From positions 6,368,507 to 6,432,506 of the forward strand of contig OY718803.1 of NCBI GenBank assembly GCA_963070105.1: a stretch of DNA of 64,000 bases, in the 5' to 3' direction. Of the stretch, positions 37,974 through 49,200 are shown piece after piece. The position numbers and the translations under genes are program-made. The notes under the pieces are model-generated. The model searched no databases and was not told where the DNA came from. It saw only the letters and a list, made by a program, of their open reading frames with translations. The number at the start of each line of letters is the position of its first letter. Positions within the stretch are counted from its first letter, which is position 1. This DNA comes from Litomosoides sigmodontis. Its lineage: Eukaryota > Nematoda > Chromadorea > Rhabditida > Onchocercidae.

Positions 37974-38588
37974 AGTAGCCCACAATAACTACTATTAATC
38001 GGTTCGGTTCGTATTCTTCCTTATCATTATTGCTATTCAAACAAACGGCGATTGCTTGAATAGGAATGAAGTGAAGTGAGTGGGACGGACAATCTTGCGA
38101 GAGCTGATCGGTGACATGAAGGGGAAAGGTGACATTGTCAACGGTAGCCTTTTTTCCACCGCATTCATTTCGAAAAAACGAAAGTACCACGACGAAATGA
38201 AGGACGCTGCTGCATGGTGTAGGTGCGGAGGCGTGGTAGACGAGATCCGGTGGATTAGCGAAATTGCAAGAGGAAGAGGAAGATGTAAGAGAAGGAAGAT
38301 GAGAAAGGAATTGAAAATGGGAGGAGGGTGAAAGATTAAATTCTAATGACGATAATTAACTGATAGCTCTTTTAACCTGTGTGAATGCCTAAGGGAATCT
38401 GTTTGTGGAGAAGAAGGAGAGGAATAATTCCGTGCTCAATAGATGACCATCACAGCACCACCGTGGTGGCCGAGTGTTGATGGACATTGGAAGGTAAAGA
38501 ATAGGGGGCTGGGAAGAAATTAGAAACGGAACATCGTCGCACTACAAGAGAGTGGCACGAAAGCGAAAATGGTCAGTAAGGTGCTCAA

Positions 38589-41500
38589 ATGATGACCCAA
38601 CAGGTTGCTTCAACTGCCGCTTCTCTACCAATATCGTTATTGCTTGTGATTCAAGCTGCCTTCTACATCCAACGAGTCCACTCTATTCCCATACCCAATT
38701 CACAAATCGGTAATTCTTAGCTATCATTTCTGTTTATGCTTTGTAATTGCTGAATAACTGGACTTTGAATACATCAAATGAGTGAATAACTCAATTTCCT
38801 GCCATGTAAAAGCGCCGGTTGAGTGACCATTATCGCTTGTAGTAGCCCACTGAAAGTGATGGACAAGCAAGCAGTAGTCTTAGCTAACGGTCAACTGATG
38901 TAACCCTTGCGAGTCGCATGAAAATGACTCGATCGGATGACTAAAGTTATCAGCAGTTATCGCTTCCGTATCACATTTTAATGCTCAAAATCGACACTGC
39001 TTGGAGGAATTTTCCGTTGTGCGTCCTTTGCGTGAGTCATATTAGGTGAGACGTTCTCCGAAACGCGTCAGCCTCTGTACTTACTGAGAACTTTTGTCTT
39101 TCATTGCCTGTGAGTGCTTAGCTGAGCATAAATTGAATTTCGATTGTCAGTAGTACTATGCTAACAAATTTTTGAATTCCAAATAACGTTGTTTATTTCA
39201 CACCATCGTATGCATCAACAGATATAAAATGAATGAACACACACACACACACACACACAACGAATATGCTTTTGAGAAAGAATATTGTCTTAATTAATTA
39301 ATCGTTGAAGTTTTCCAACCATATCATCTACTCCAGCAATGGCGTAATTGAATTGACGAGCAATCAGTCATTTTCAGTCGCAAAGTGAACTGGGAATTTA
39401 GCTTAGTGCTCATTCATTAATGTTTATTAAAATGAAAGACATTTAGTTAGCTGCGACAGAAGCGTTCAGAAAAGCATTTATCACGAAAGTTTATCATTTA
39501 AATTTCCAATTGCACGTCAGAATCATTGCGAGGATCATTGCATGCAGAAGCATTGTGAGCAAAAGCAGTAATTTGCTTATTTCTGCAATAATTTCAAATT
39601 CGATTTTTGAAAAGAAGTTGATGATACATTTTCAGAGAAAAATTAAACGTAAAAAATGTAGTGCTTGTGAGCCAGTTTGCCAACTACTTGAGCAGCGATG
39701 ATTTAGGTTATTTTCGGATCGTTCCATCGATGAACACATCGGATGCAAGTCCCTTCTGCGAAGTTTTTCTCTTCCTTGCATTGCGAGGAGGAAAGATAAA
39801 AACAGGTTTCCACAGCTGGTATTGTGATAACACATATTTTCATCGGCTCCTCTCCTCTCTAATTAAAGTCTTATTCGTAACTGATAGATTGCTTTCAGTG
39901 TTAAAAATTAGTTAAATTTAGCAAAAATGCACATTGATTATTCGCTTCCTTTTCATCTCTCACCGATCTTCGTCATTATTACATCCTATTTTGCTCCTTC
40001 TTTCCTTTGCTCAACTTTTTCCTTCTAGCTTTCGTGAAAATTTAATCAAATTTTCATCTAAAAGTTAGCGCTAAAAATTATTTGATTTCAAAAATATTGG
40101 ATTTTCCGAGCATTTTTTTTGAAAACTCTCATCAGAGTAAAATTACAAAAATTAAAGTAGTAATTTCCAGGGAAAGCTGAGGTGGAATGCGGCGATGATA
40201 CGATCGAAATAGTGTTCCTGACAGAAAGCGTCTTCCAGGGTCGAATCTATGTGGTGGGACACTCAAACGAGGAAGGTTGCGTATCACGCGACACGGGACG
40301 TCGCACTACATCGATTACGGTGCGCAAAGATCAGTGCGGAGTGGCTATTACGAGATCTGTTAGTTCATTCATTCATTGTGCGATTCATTGCACTCACACC
40401 TCCCACATTCATTTCATACCGCACGGTCGGCAGCATTAACATAACGGACGGATCACAACAACGTCAGGTCTTACCTTAGGTCTGGACCTAAAGCAAGCAG
40501 TGACCTAAGGTAAAGATTGCCTTTTTTTGCTTTTAAATATAAATAAAAGTGAGTGCCAGCAAACGTGGGTCACGATGAAGTAAGTCCTCAGTTAAGAGTA
40601 CAACTTGTGTGGAAAAATGTAGCTGTTAATTTCTAAAACTTTTTACTTCCATCACATCGATTTCCAATAACTCTTAATGGAGAGAGATGGAGAGAGAGGG
40701 AGAGAGAGAGAGAGAATATTGACTGCTATAACAGTCCAAGGAAGAGCATGCTGAGCTCTTCTTTTCTTAGCTTAGTGCAAACAGCTGCTGCTAATGAGCG
40801 CTGGTAACGTCAACTTCTTCGGCTTATCAAAGTCTTGTAGTTATTAAAAGTACCGACCGAACTTGGTGAGGTAATTTATGCACTAGTTGGAAATATAACC
40901 TTTTCAGTTAACAATGAAAACAGGTAGGGCTAATTAGTGCCATTATCCCGCCTTCGCGCCGTCATCTTTTTGCATCTATTATACAACAAATAAAAGAAAT
41001 TACGGAAAAGAGAAATTCAATTTTGAAGCGCAAAGTTTTTTTTATGAAGATTTTCAAAAAATTGTGACAGCATTATTTGTTACGGGAAATTCAATTAATG
41101 AATGAATAGTATGATTTTTAAATTCCTCCTATTAAGTATGAAATGAAGAGAGAGAGGGAGAGAGAGAGAGACAGGGACGGGATGTTTTGAATAAACGATA
41201 AAAAAAATAGTAAATGTTCGCAATGCAGTGTTCGCAGTGGTTTTACCCTACTTTTTAATTAAAACAGGTATATGTCATAAAAAAATTTAAGGGAATAAAT
41301 GGGATTCATAAAAGTAATTTATCTTTCCAGTTTTTTCAATTTCAATTCAATCACACTTTTTTGCATAGTTTTTTTTTTACACGATCAGACGTCCCTCTTT
41401 AAGGAACGAAGATAAGTTATACTTTCGAAAAGCAATTATCGGTATTCATTGTGTCAGCCACGTTGTTAAATTACATTGTTAATTAATTCGAATGAAATTA

Positions 41501-44500
41501 AAAACCACTGAATCTTGAATTGAAATTGGGGAAGGAGTCCATTTTAGAAAGTAATTAAAAGGAAACATGGCCTACATTTGAAATTGCAGGGTTGACTTAT
41601 TCGTCATATTTTTGAATTTCGTGGCTTTCATACGTTACCGTTCCGCCTCAGTCGAGTAGAAAAATAAGAAGTACCTTTAAATTAAGGCAATGCCATGTCT
41701 TATTTGAGAGAAACTGACTTATAATTTCTACATTACACTTAAATTCAAATAACCTCTTCATTTTAGTTGAAAAGGTAGACTGCTTTATCGGATTTTATAG
41801 AAAATACATTACTAAAATTAACTGTAAGCCACTCCGGCACTGGTCGCTATGAATGACCACAATGTGCTGTGCTGGAAATAGTAATGTTTTGGCTTTGGAT
41901 AAGTAAATATCATTTCGGTTACTATCTTATCTCAACATCCACCCATCCTGCACTCGATGATCCTCAGGCGTACCTGGATATCACACCAAATACATTACAT
42001 TACTTTTCGTGGAGGAGAAAATTCAAAATTTCAAGTTCATTTCAACTAAGTCTAATATATTCTTAAAGTAACGAGACTTATTTTTCATCCCAAGTCCTTG
42101 GGAGTATTAGTTAAACCAAAGCAACTTACCAAAATCATTCAAGCAGTTTTTGTTCCCTGAAGTGGACAAGGTCTCTCTCTTTCTATATGGGTAATTTACG
42201 AAGTATGTCTTAGAGAGGTAGCACTGAACGGTAGCAGTACGACAAACGAAGACCTTCGCTGATATAACTTGCTTGTTTTTCACGAAAATTTACCTGAAAG
42301 ACCTCATTCAAGAAGGCATTTCCATGATATATGTGGCGGTGTGGAAGAAGATGGCCGCAGTGACGGACGACGGCTCGGCTCGTTCAATGAATTTTGACGG
42401 TCACCGTGGAAAATTCGGCGAGGGAAGGGGGAAACTAAAACCGAATGGATGGCACACATTTCAGTTACGCATTTCATGTTACTTGCGTGTCATGTCTTCA
42501 CTTACTTCTCACCCTTTTAGCTTCCACGCAAGACTACGACCTCACTTTTTCACGTTTTCATTACTTGAGCTTTCTGGTAGTTGTGGATGGAATTTATGAC
42601 ACGTAAAGCAGTCACCCAATTCAGCGGATTACGATCAGAACTCCCTCATACCTTCTTGTCAACCATCTTTGAATTAAGCAATAAAAGGATGCTTTTCAAG
42701 ATGAAAGATTGGGAGAGATGAGAAATGAGCATTTCCAATTCATTCGCAAGGCTTATTGATCCAACGATCGAGCTTTGCAATACTTCTTCTTATCGTAGGT
42801 ATTGGTGAAGCACTAATTAGCTGGTTAAATCTTACATAACACATAGCTAGAAGTCAACAAAGGACACAAAGGAAACCAGTATGCAATAGAATAGTCCTCA
42901 CGAGCGAGAGTTTTATTAAATTTAAATTCAGTTAAGTCGCTTTAAAGCGATGACAAAGACACATTCTTCATCGATTGTCTGCGAAAGCCAGTTTTTTGCT
43001 TCCTTTGACATTCCTGATTGGATAACTAAAATATGCCAATGCCCTCATCGGCATGATATATCAGAGCGGTAGCAGCGGTGATGAGAGCACGTTTTTCATC
43101 GGTCCGCGAAACAAAGGACTTGATGTTAACTGACAGCTGTCAAAATGACTTCATCTGCGCTTTGCAAAAATTCATTCAAGATGGACAATGTCCTAATGAG
43201 GCATGCGTGATGGTTGAGATTAAATTGCTTTTGAATTCTTGAAGTCAACGCAATGCCAATGCATATTGCAGACTAATCCACCCGGTCTGTTCGCTAATGT
43301 AAAAGTGATGATCTCGTTCCACGAAGAATTTATCACAAAAGTGGATAGGGTTAGTTCATTGTTTGCTTGACCTTCAGAGGTGTTCAAGTTTTGAAACGAT
43401 ATGTTTTTGTATCATTCGACTTGAGGGTGAAAATCTTCCTCATTGTTTCACCGTCATTTACTGCTCGAAATTAGTGAATAAAAAGAGAGAAATAATTTTT
43501 AGAAGTTGCAAAGATCGCTGGGAAGGATTCATTCATTTTCAGGGATATGAAATTAGCTGCTTTTACATGGAGGCAGACAAAACAGTAACATATCCGTTAA
43601 CAGTATCAATGAAATTACTGGAACCATTCACAGAGCTCGCCGAAATGCCACGATGTCATTATGAAGTGGTCGATCCGATTTCTATGGAAGCATTATCAGT
43701 TGTCCCGGTTGGCAGTAAATTGCTTCATAAGTGGAAATGCGATTCCACTGCACCAAGTATGTTGACGGCAACATAAGCAAGTAATTAATTAGTTAACGGA
43801 AGTTAGCCACAAGGCGATAGCAACATTGTCTGGTCATCCTCCTCATTCGTTACAAGGCACATATATGATTGATTAGCATAATTTTATTGAATATAAAACT
43901 TAGAATCAGTTGAAGTTGTCACTGTGACTAATCAATATGTTTTGTTTATGTTTTCTAACCGGCAAAGAATCTAAACTTCTATTTTAACTTCCGCTGTTGT
44001 CAGTCATAATTTTAAATGACAGACCTGTGGTGCATGACGGTCCACTCCTGTTTTGTTGAAGACGGATCTGGCACACAATTCGTTATACTGAATGAAGATG
44101 GGTAAGTTTAACGCTTAAAACTTTCCATTTTTAAAATCCATGACCCATTGAAATGAGAATGTGGGAATTGTGATATTTGTTGATTAATTAGACATCATTT
44201 AAGATGCGCAATCGATCGGTATCTCCTGGATAACTTGGAATATGGTCCCAATGATTTAGAAGCCCAAAAAGAAGCACACGCTTTCAAATTTGCCGACAAA
44301 GTGGTAGTGAATTTCCAATGCTCAGTGAGATTGGATATTCGAGATGGCGATTGCCCAGTAAGATGCTTTTCCAAGTAAAATATCACCAACGACGTAATGC
44401 CTCTTATTTAGGAACATTCTGGTGCATACTTACTCTTGTCATTTCATTTTTGAATTTCTTGAATTTTGTCGAAGAAATTAATTACATCCGTTTAATCCTA

Positions 44501-44977
44501 ATTTTTGGAATTTTGTTTCGTAGATTTTAGCGATGTGTTTTTTGCTATTCAGAAGCCACAATGTCGAGATTTGAGTAATCAAAGGAAGACAGTAAGAAGG
44601 CGAGCATTACCGGACTTGTCATTATCGTTGAACACGACAAACCGTATGGCTGAGGTAGATGTCCGTTCTCAGCAACTCGATGTGCTCGATACTCAGCTGG
44701 GTATTTTTTACTCATAATTAATTTCTCCTTGATCTTGCCTAGAATCTCTCCAACCTTTTACTCGTACTTAGATTTTGGTCTTTCACCGGACAATCCTCGA
44801 GTGGCGGCACAGATTCGTCAGTTGCAAAGGCCTCAAATTGATTGCGTGAGTACGTCATCGGCGATCGTTGGTGCTTCGTTCTGTGCCACAGTGATGCTCG
44901 TAATGACCGTTCATATCGTATGCCTGCACAGGAGGATACAGCTTAAGCGACAGTTGGATGGAAAGTGCAATCGATGA
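38589..44977 (+). CDS. Cuticlin-like ZP-domain transmembrane protein
   Basis: Structural component or organiser of cuticle matrix (family knowledge). Eight exons in phase: 38589-38709, 40171-40358, 43272-43349, 43543-43756, 44023-44101, 44204-44357, 44553-44700, 44772-44977, giving 395 residues. Exon 1 gives a signal peptide (hydrophobic core SLPISLLLVIQAAFY) ending near VHSIPIPNS. The ZP domain starts at VECGDDTIEIVF and shows cuticlin hallmarks: VYVVG-like strand, EGCVSRD, MISFHEEFITKVDR, ISCFYMEADKTVTYPL, VGSKLLHKWKC, TVHSCFVEDGSG, CAIDRYLLDNLEY and VNFQCSVRLDI. A basic RKTVRRR site (about 289-295) fits furin-type release. A membrane segment spans about 357-379, with a short basic cytosolic tail. 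The 1.5-kb and 2.9-kb first introns are the longest in the window and carry AC and GA repeats. The join of exon 1 is supported by phase and by signal-peptide logic. Confidence 0.9.
39239..39259. repeat. (AC)n microsatellite
   Basis: About ten AC units in intron 1 of the ZP gene. Confidence 0.9.
40471..40513. repeat. Perfect 12-bp inverted repeat (hairpin)
   Basis: TTACCTTAGGTC (40471-40482) and its exact complement GACCTAAGGTAA (40502-40513) flank a 19-nt loop. The loop itself contains another GGACCT complementary to the left arm, so alternative folds are possible. It lies just inside the 2.9-kb second intron of the ZP gene, about 110 nt after the donor. No function is known. Confidence 0.85.
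40679..40715. repeat. GA-rich microsatellite
   Basis: A purine-only + strand tract in intron 2 of the ZP gene. Confidence 0.9.
41146..41171. repeat. GA-rich microsatellite
   Basis: A second purine tract in the same ZP intron, about 430 bp after the previous one. Confidence 0.9.
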
Positions 44978-46230
44978 TTTCAATCTTCCTTCCTCTGCTA
45001 CTGCTAGATGTTCGGGTAAAGTTTGCACGCTTGCTAAACGAAAGTGAAGTGTGACTTCTTGTTTGTCTCCACCGCAAGGATTTTGATGGGAAATAACGGT
45101 TCGTCTCTGTCGTAGCACTTTCCTAGCAAGTGGAAAAGAAGATGAAATGTGAGAGGGAAATTCCCTTTCTCTTCCCAATCTGAAGTTCATCCCTGCAATT
45201 CACACGCTCTCAGCTGGTGCCACTGAGAGAGCTTTCATTCCACTTTTCCCTCTACTCTTTGGTAAAGCATTTCTTGAGGCACCACAAGACGTTCTACTTT
45301 TTTTTTCATCACCTAAAATAGCCTTCTCAATTGAATTTTCACTATGGGCTCGAGATGTTCGAGTTTCGCTTATCTATATGACATCCAACATATTAAATTC
45401 TTATTCAGACCGCAGCCAAACTTCTGCTTCATATCTATGTACTCTTTACTTAACACTAATTACTGCTTAAGTTGCTTAATTTCAATTACTTCACAGGTGA
45501 TAATTACACACAGAACTTCTCTCCTCTAGCACTGCTATCGGCTAAGATGAGGAGGTCAGGTCTGAACATTTTGCATTTTCCTAAAAAAAGCATTTTGTTT
45601 TTAGTCACTCATTCTTATCTTGTAATTTGCTCATTTCATTTGCATTAGCATCTTTGCTCAATTCATTAATTACAAACTCCACTTCTCCTCTAATTAAAAT
45701 CAAAAATAATGTTGCCATTGGATTACCTAATACTAAGTGTTTTGTAAATAACGCTGCCAATGAGTTTACAACGGATTATTCCCAACTCATATATTAATTA
45801 ATTAAAATAATCGGCTAATTCAAAGGTCATTCTTTTCAATTTCGATTCATCCTTTAGTTACTGTAAGTGTTGTTGCCGTGTGCTGTACATTAGTGTTTGT
45901 TTGCTCATGAAATATATTTGTGATTTTGTGTATTTCTGTTGAAATTGTATCCAATTTTCTTGTTCACAAAATTTCATCCCACGCCTTAAAGGTTCATGTC
46001 GTATTACAAACGTGTGGTTCATTATTTCATAATAAAAAGGCTAACATGTCAATTATAGATGGCATTCAAAGAAAGAAGCAATGCCTGAAAAGGCACGAAT
46101 GAAATTCGAATAATGCATTATCTCTCATGAGGCGGCGAACTGAGGAAGATAAAAGAAAGAATTGGAAAGGGATAATTTAAGCATTCATGCAGTAATCAAA
46201 TTAGTGATATGTCATCATCATAGGGAGCAG
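44978..46230. other. Convergent intergenic region (ZP gene / mosaic receptor-like gene)
   Basis: The two flanking genes converge. The region holds their 3' UTRs and no exon I can support. A minus-strand open frame across 44855-45190 is the antisense of the ZP last exon. Confidence 0.6.
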
Positions 46231-49200
46231 TTAATGGCTCCAATGAAGAGCTAAATCGGCACAGTACAATTCATCAGATTCATCGCTGCAATCCACGAAA
46301 CCATCGCAACGTTGAGATCGTAAAATACACTTACGATTGTCACGACACGGAAACATACGTTCGTCATGCTTACAAATCGGTGGCGCTGCAATGCAACGGA
46401 AGCATTCAAAAGTCAAGCACTCAACTGAAAAGCAATAAAATTTAGCAATTTCTAATTCAACACTTACGACATTCCATTTCATCGTCGCCATTGCCGCAGT
46501 TGTATAACCCATCACATCGGTATATTAAATTGAGACACCTGAAATGCTTACCTTGGAGATTACCACCATATTTGGAAGCATAAATAGGTCTGACTCCCAG
46601 CTAAAACTATTTCAAAAAAAGGAGTGAGGGAAGTTAGTAATGCATATTTCATAAATATTAGAAGTTCATTATTTGATAGGAGGTCAGAAGAAATGTGGCA
46701 TGAGGAGGAAATTCTTAATTCTTGGAACTTTTCCATGCCTAATCTAAAATGAACAGAATCAAATTTAAGATTCCCAGAACTTCCAACTGCTCTGAAAGCG
46801 GTGTTGTTAGCACTTTGAACATCTCTCCTCCAAATTTGATTGCAATTACATTTGTTTGACAAGTTGTGGAGGGAGGATAAATTGAATTCATACGCTTGAA
46901 AGAATTTTTCAGAACAACGAGTTTCAAGATTTGTCAATCAATAATTCTATAAAGTCGGACTTATGATCCGGTCGTGAGCACAGTAACTGATGCTTCGTGC
47001 AGTTTGGTTCACACAAACCATTCTCATGCATAATAAACCCTTCAGCGCATAAACATTGAGGTCCCGAACCATCAAGCTTCGGTACACAAACATGTTGACA
47101 TTTTGCCGCTTTACAAAGATTAGGAGCTGGAATACTATTAGATGATAAATTTCTAAGAAATTTCAAAATCAGAAAATTAATTTCTATCTAAAACTCTCTT
47201 TTGCTTATTAATTCAAAGAACAAAAAAGCGTTGCCATTATCGCTTACCTTCCATTTGCATAGCCGAATGATATGCCTTGAGAGAATACGGTGGCAACACA
47301 GTCCTCAACAATGTCTTTACGTTTTGACCGGTGAGTTTATCAGCGAACAGAACTCCTCGACGGTTCCAGTCACTCCAAAAGATCATATCGTCAAACACCG
47401 CCAATCCAAAAACATGCGGTACCAACTTGCCATCGCTGATTATAATTCGCCGACTCCTTCCATCCAAATCTGCCGCTCTACATTTAACTATTTGATGGCA
47501 AAATCATGCGAAGCTTTTACAATGTTCGCTTCCTCAGACAAAACTATCCTATCAGTGATAACGTTTCAAAAGCAAAACGAACTCAATAACGTCGCGAAAG
47601 GCATCGGCCCAGTAGAGACGTCTTGCGACGTAGTCGATAGCTAGCGCATTTGGCCAAATTAAATCTTCAGTGATAATTTTCTTTGCTTCACTACCATCCA
47701 TAGCAAGTCGAACAATAAATGGCTTTGTGCCCCAATCACTTGCGTACAGTTCACTGCAAAAAATACATCCATTCATTCCAAAGGGAATAAATGAAATATT
47801 TTTCACAAAAAGTAATTTCAGGATTGTAAAAGTATCTTCCGGGAAGGAAGCACTACCGTGTGAATGGATAAGCGACCAAAGCTCGAGGCAACTGAAACAA
47901 TCCATCGTAAAGTGATGCTCTATAAAGACCATCAAGACGTTGTACGTGCAATCGCTTCTGACGCAAACTGTATAAATTCCTGAAAAGTATCGCTATTTTT
48001 CCTTTTTCTTTGTAAATTTTACAAATTATTCAGATTTCTTCCTTTACCAATTCACTTTTTCTTTTAAGGCCTGTCGATCACATCGATCTGATAAAAAAAA
48101 TTTCATACTTTACACTGTTACATACGGTTTTCATTGATTGTTGATAATGTAGGTATATCTTTCGCTATACTTCCATCATCACTGATAACTGTTAACACAT
48201 TTAGAACTGTTCTTGGACAGATTATTACCATATTATTAGTGAACTTTAATCAAGTTTTAATAATTAAAGTTAGCTTGCCTATGTATCCAATCAACAGCAA
48301 TTCCTTCTGTACCTTCAACTTCATGATTTTGTATGACATGAACTTTATTTCTATCAAATATGTTTACGTACTGAATTGAATTCCTCGTTAGGTCCACATA
48401 ATATAATTTCTTTTCCTGGAACACAGTTACCTCTGCAACTGTCTATGAAGTGCATACTAGAATTAAAGGTAAAGTTATTGCTGAAAGAATCAACTTCATC
48501 GTAGACCTAAAGTAAGGCCTGCTGGAAAGACGGAAATTTTGCCTTGAAATCGTAGTCGAACATGGCCACTTTTTCATCGCCATAGCTGGGCATCAATTTC
48601 AGTTGGAATTTCGCATCATATGTTATGTTCCAAACACTGTGCGAATGAGCCAAGAATAAGGAGACAGATTCTGGAAGCATATCATTAACCTTACCGCAGC
48701 AAATAAAACGGTCCCATGAAGCTTTCCATTTTTACAAGAGAAGGAGTTACTGCGCAGCAGTTAAAACGTAAACGAACCATTATCAATTCGAAAGCACCGA
48801 CGGCCATTTCGAGACAGTTTATAGAGAGGCCGAAAACATTCGCACTCATAGCCACCGGGCTTATTGATACATTTCTGCGAGCAGAAATGTTTACTGGAGG
48901 CGCACTCGTCCACACCTAAATCGCCACAGAGAAAAGTATCACTTAGCTTACTCGTCATTTTCATTCCATCACGAAAACATTTCCAAATATTCCAAACAAA
49001 GTAGTAAATTGCTTTGAAACATTTCGATTCGAAATTTAGAGCAATAAATTCAAATTTCTCAAAACGAGTGTAGTTATGAATATCTTTGAAGGATCGGCAC
49101 TCTCCTTCAAAATTTTCCAGCAATCACTTAAGCCTGAGCATAGACGGTTTTCCGAAAGCACGTAAACAATGTCAGGTTGTGCTAACTTCACTGATAAATA

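Larger units (their letters stand above)
35313..38588. other. Intergenic region between the coiled-coil gene and the ZP gene
   Basis: No protein exon supported. It contains the 28S rRNA fragment (35961-36093) and two purine-rich GA tracts (36921-36953 and 37925-37973). A plus-strand open frame at 38080-38331 is Arg/Lys/Gly-rich, has no recognisable motif and is not claimed as a gene. Confidence 0.55.

Noticed and set aside
42273..42599. 108-codon open frame inside the long ZP intron
   Set aside because: No family motif; the ZP domain sequence is contiguous when the intron is removed, so nothing is missing.
46560..46625. Segment with TYLC...FQIWW considered as the first half of an LDLa repeat
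   Set aside because: Joining exon 46961-47126 directly to 46468-46538 gives a full six-cysteine LDLa in phase, so the segment is intronic.
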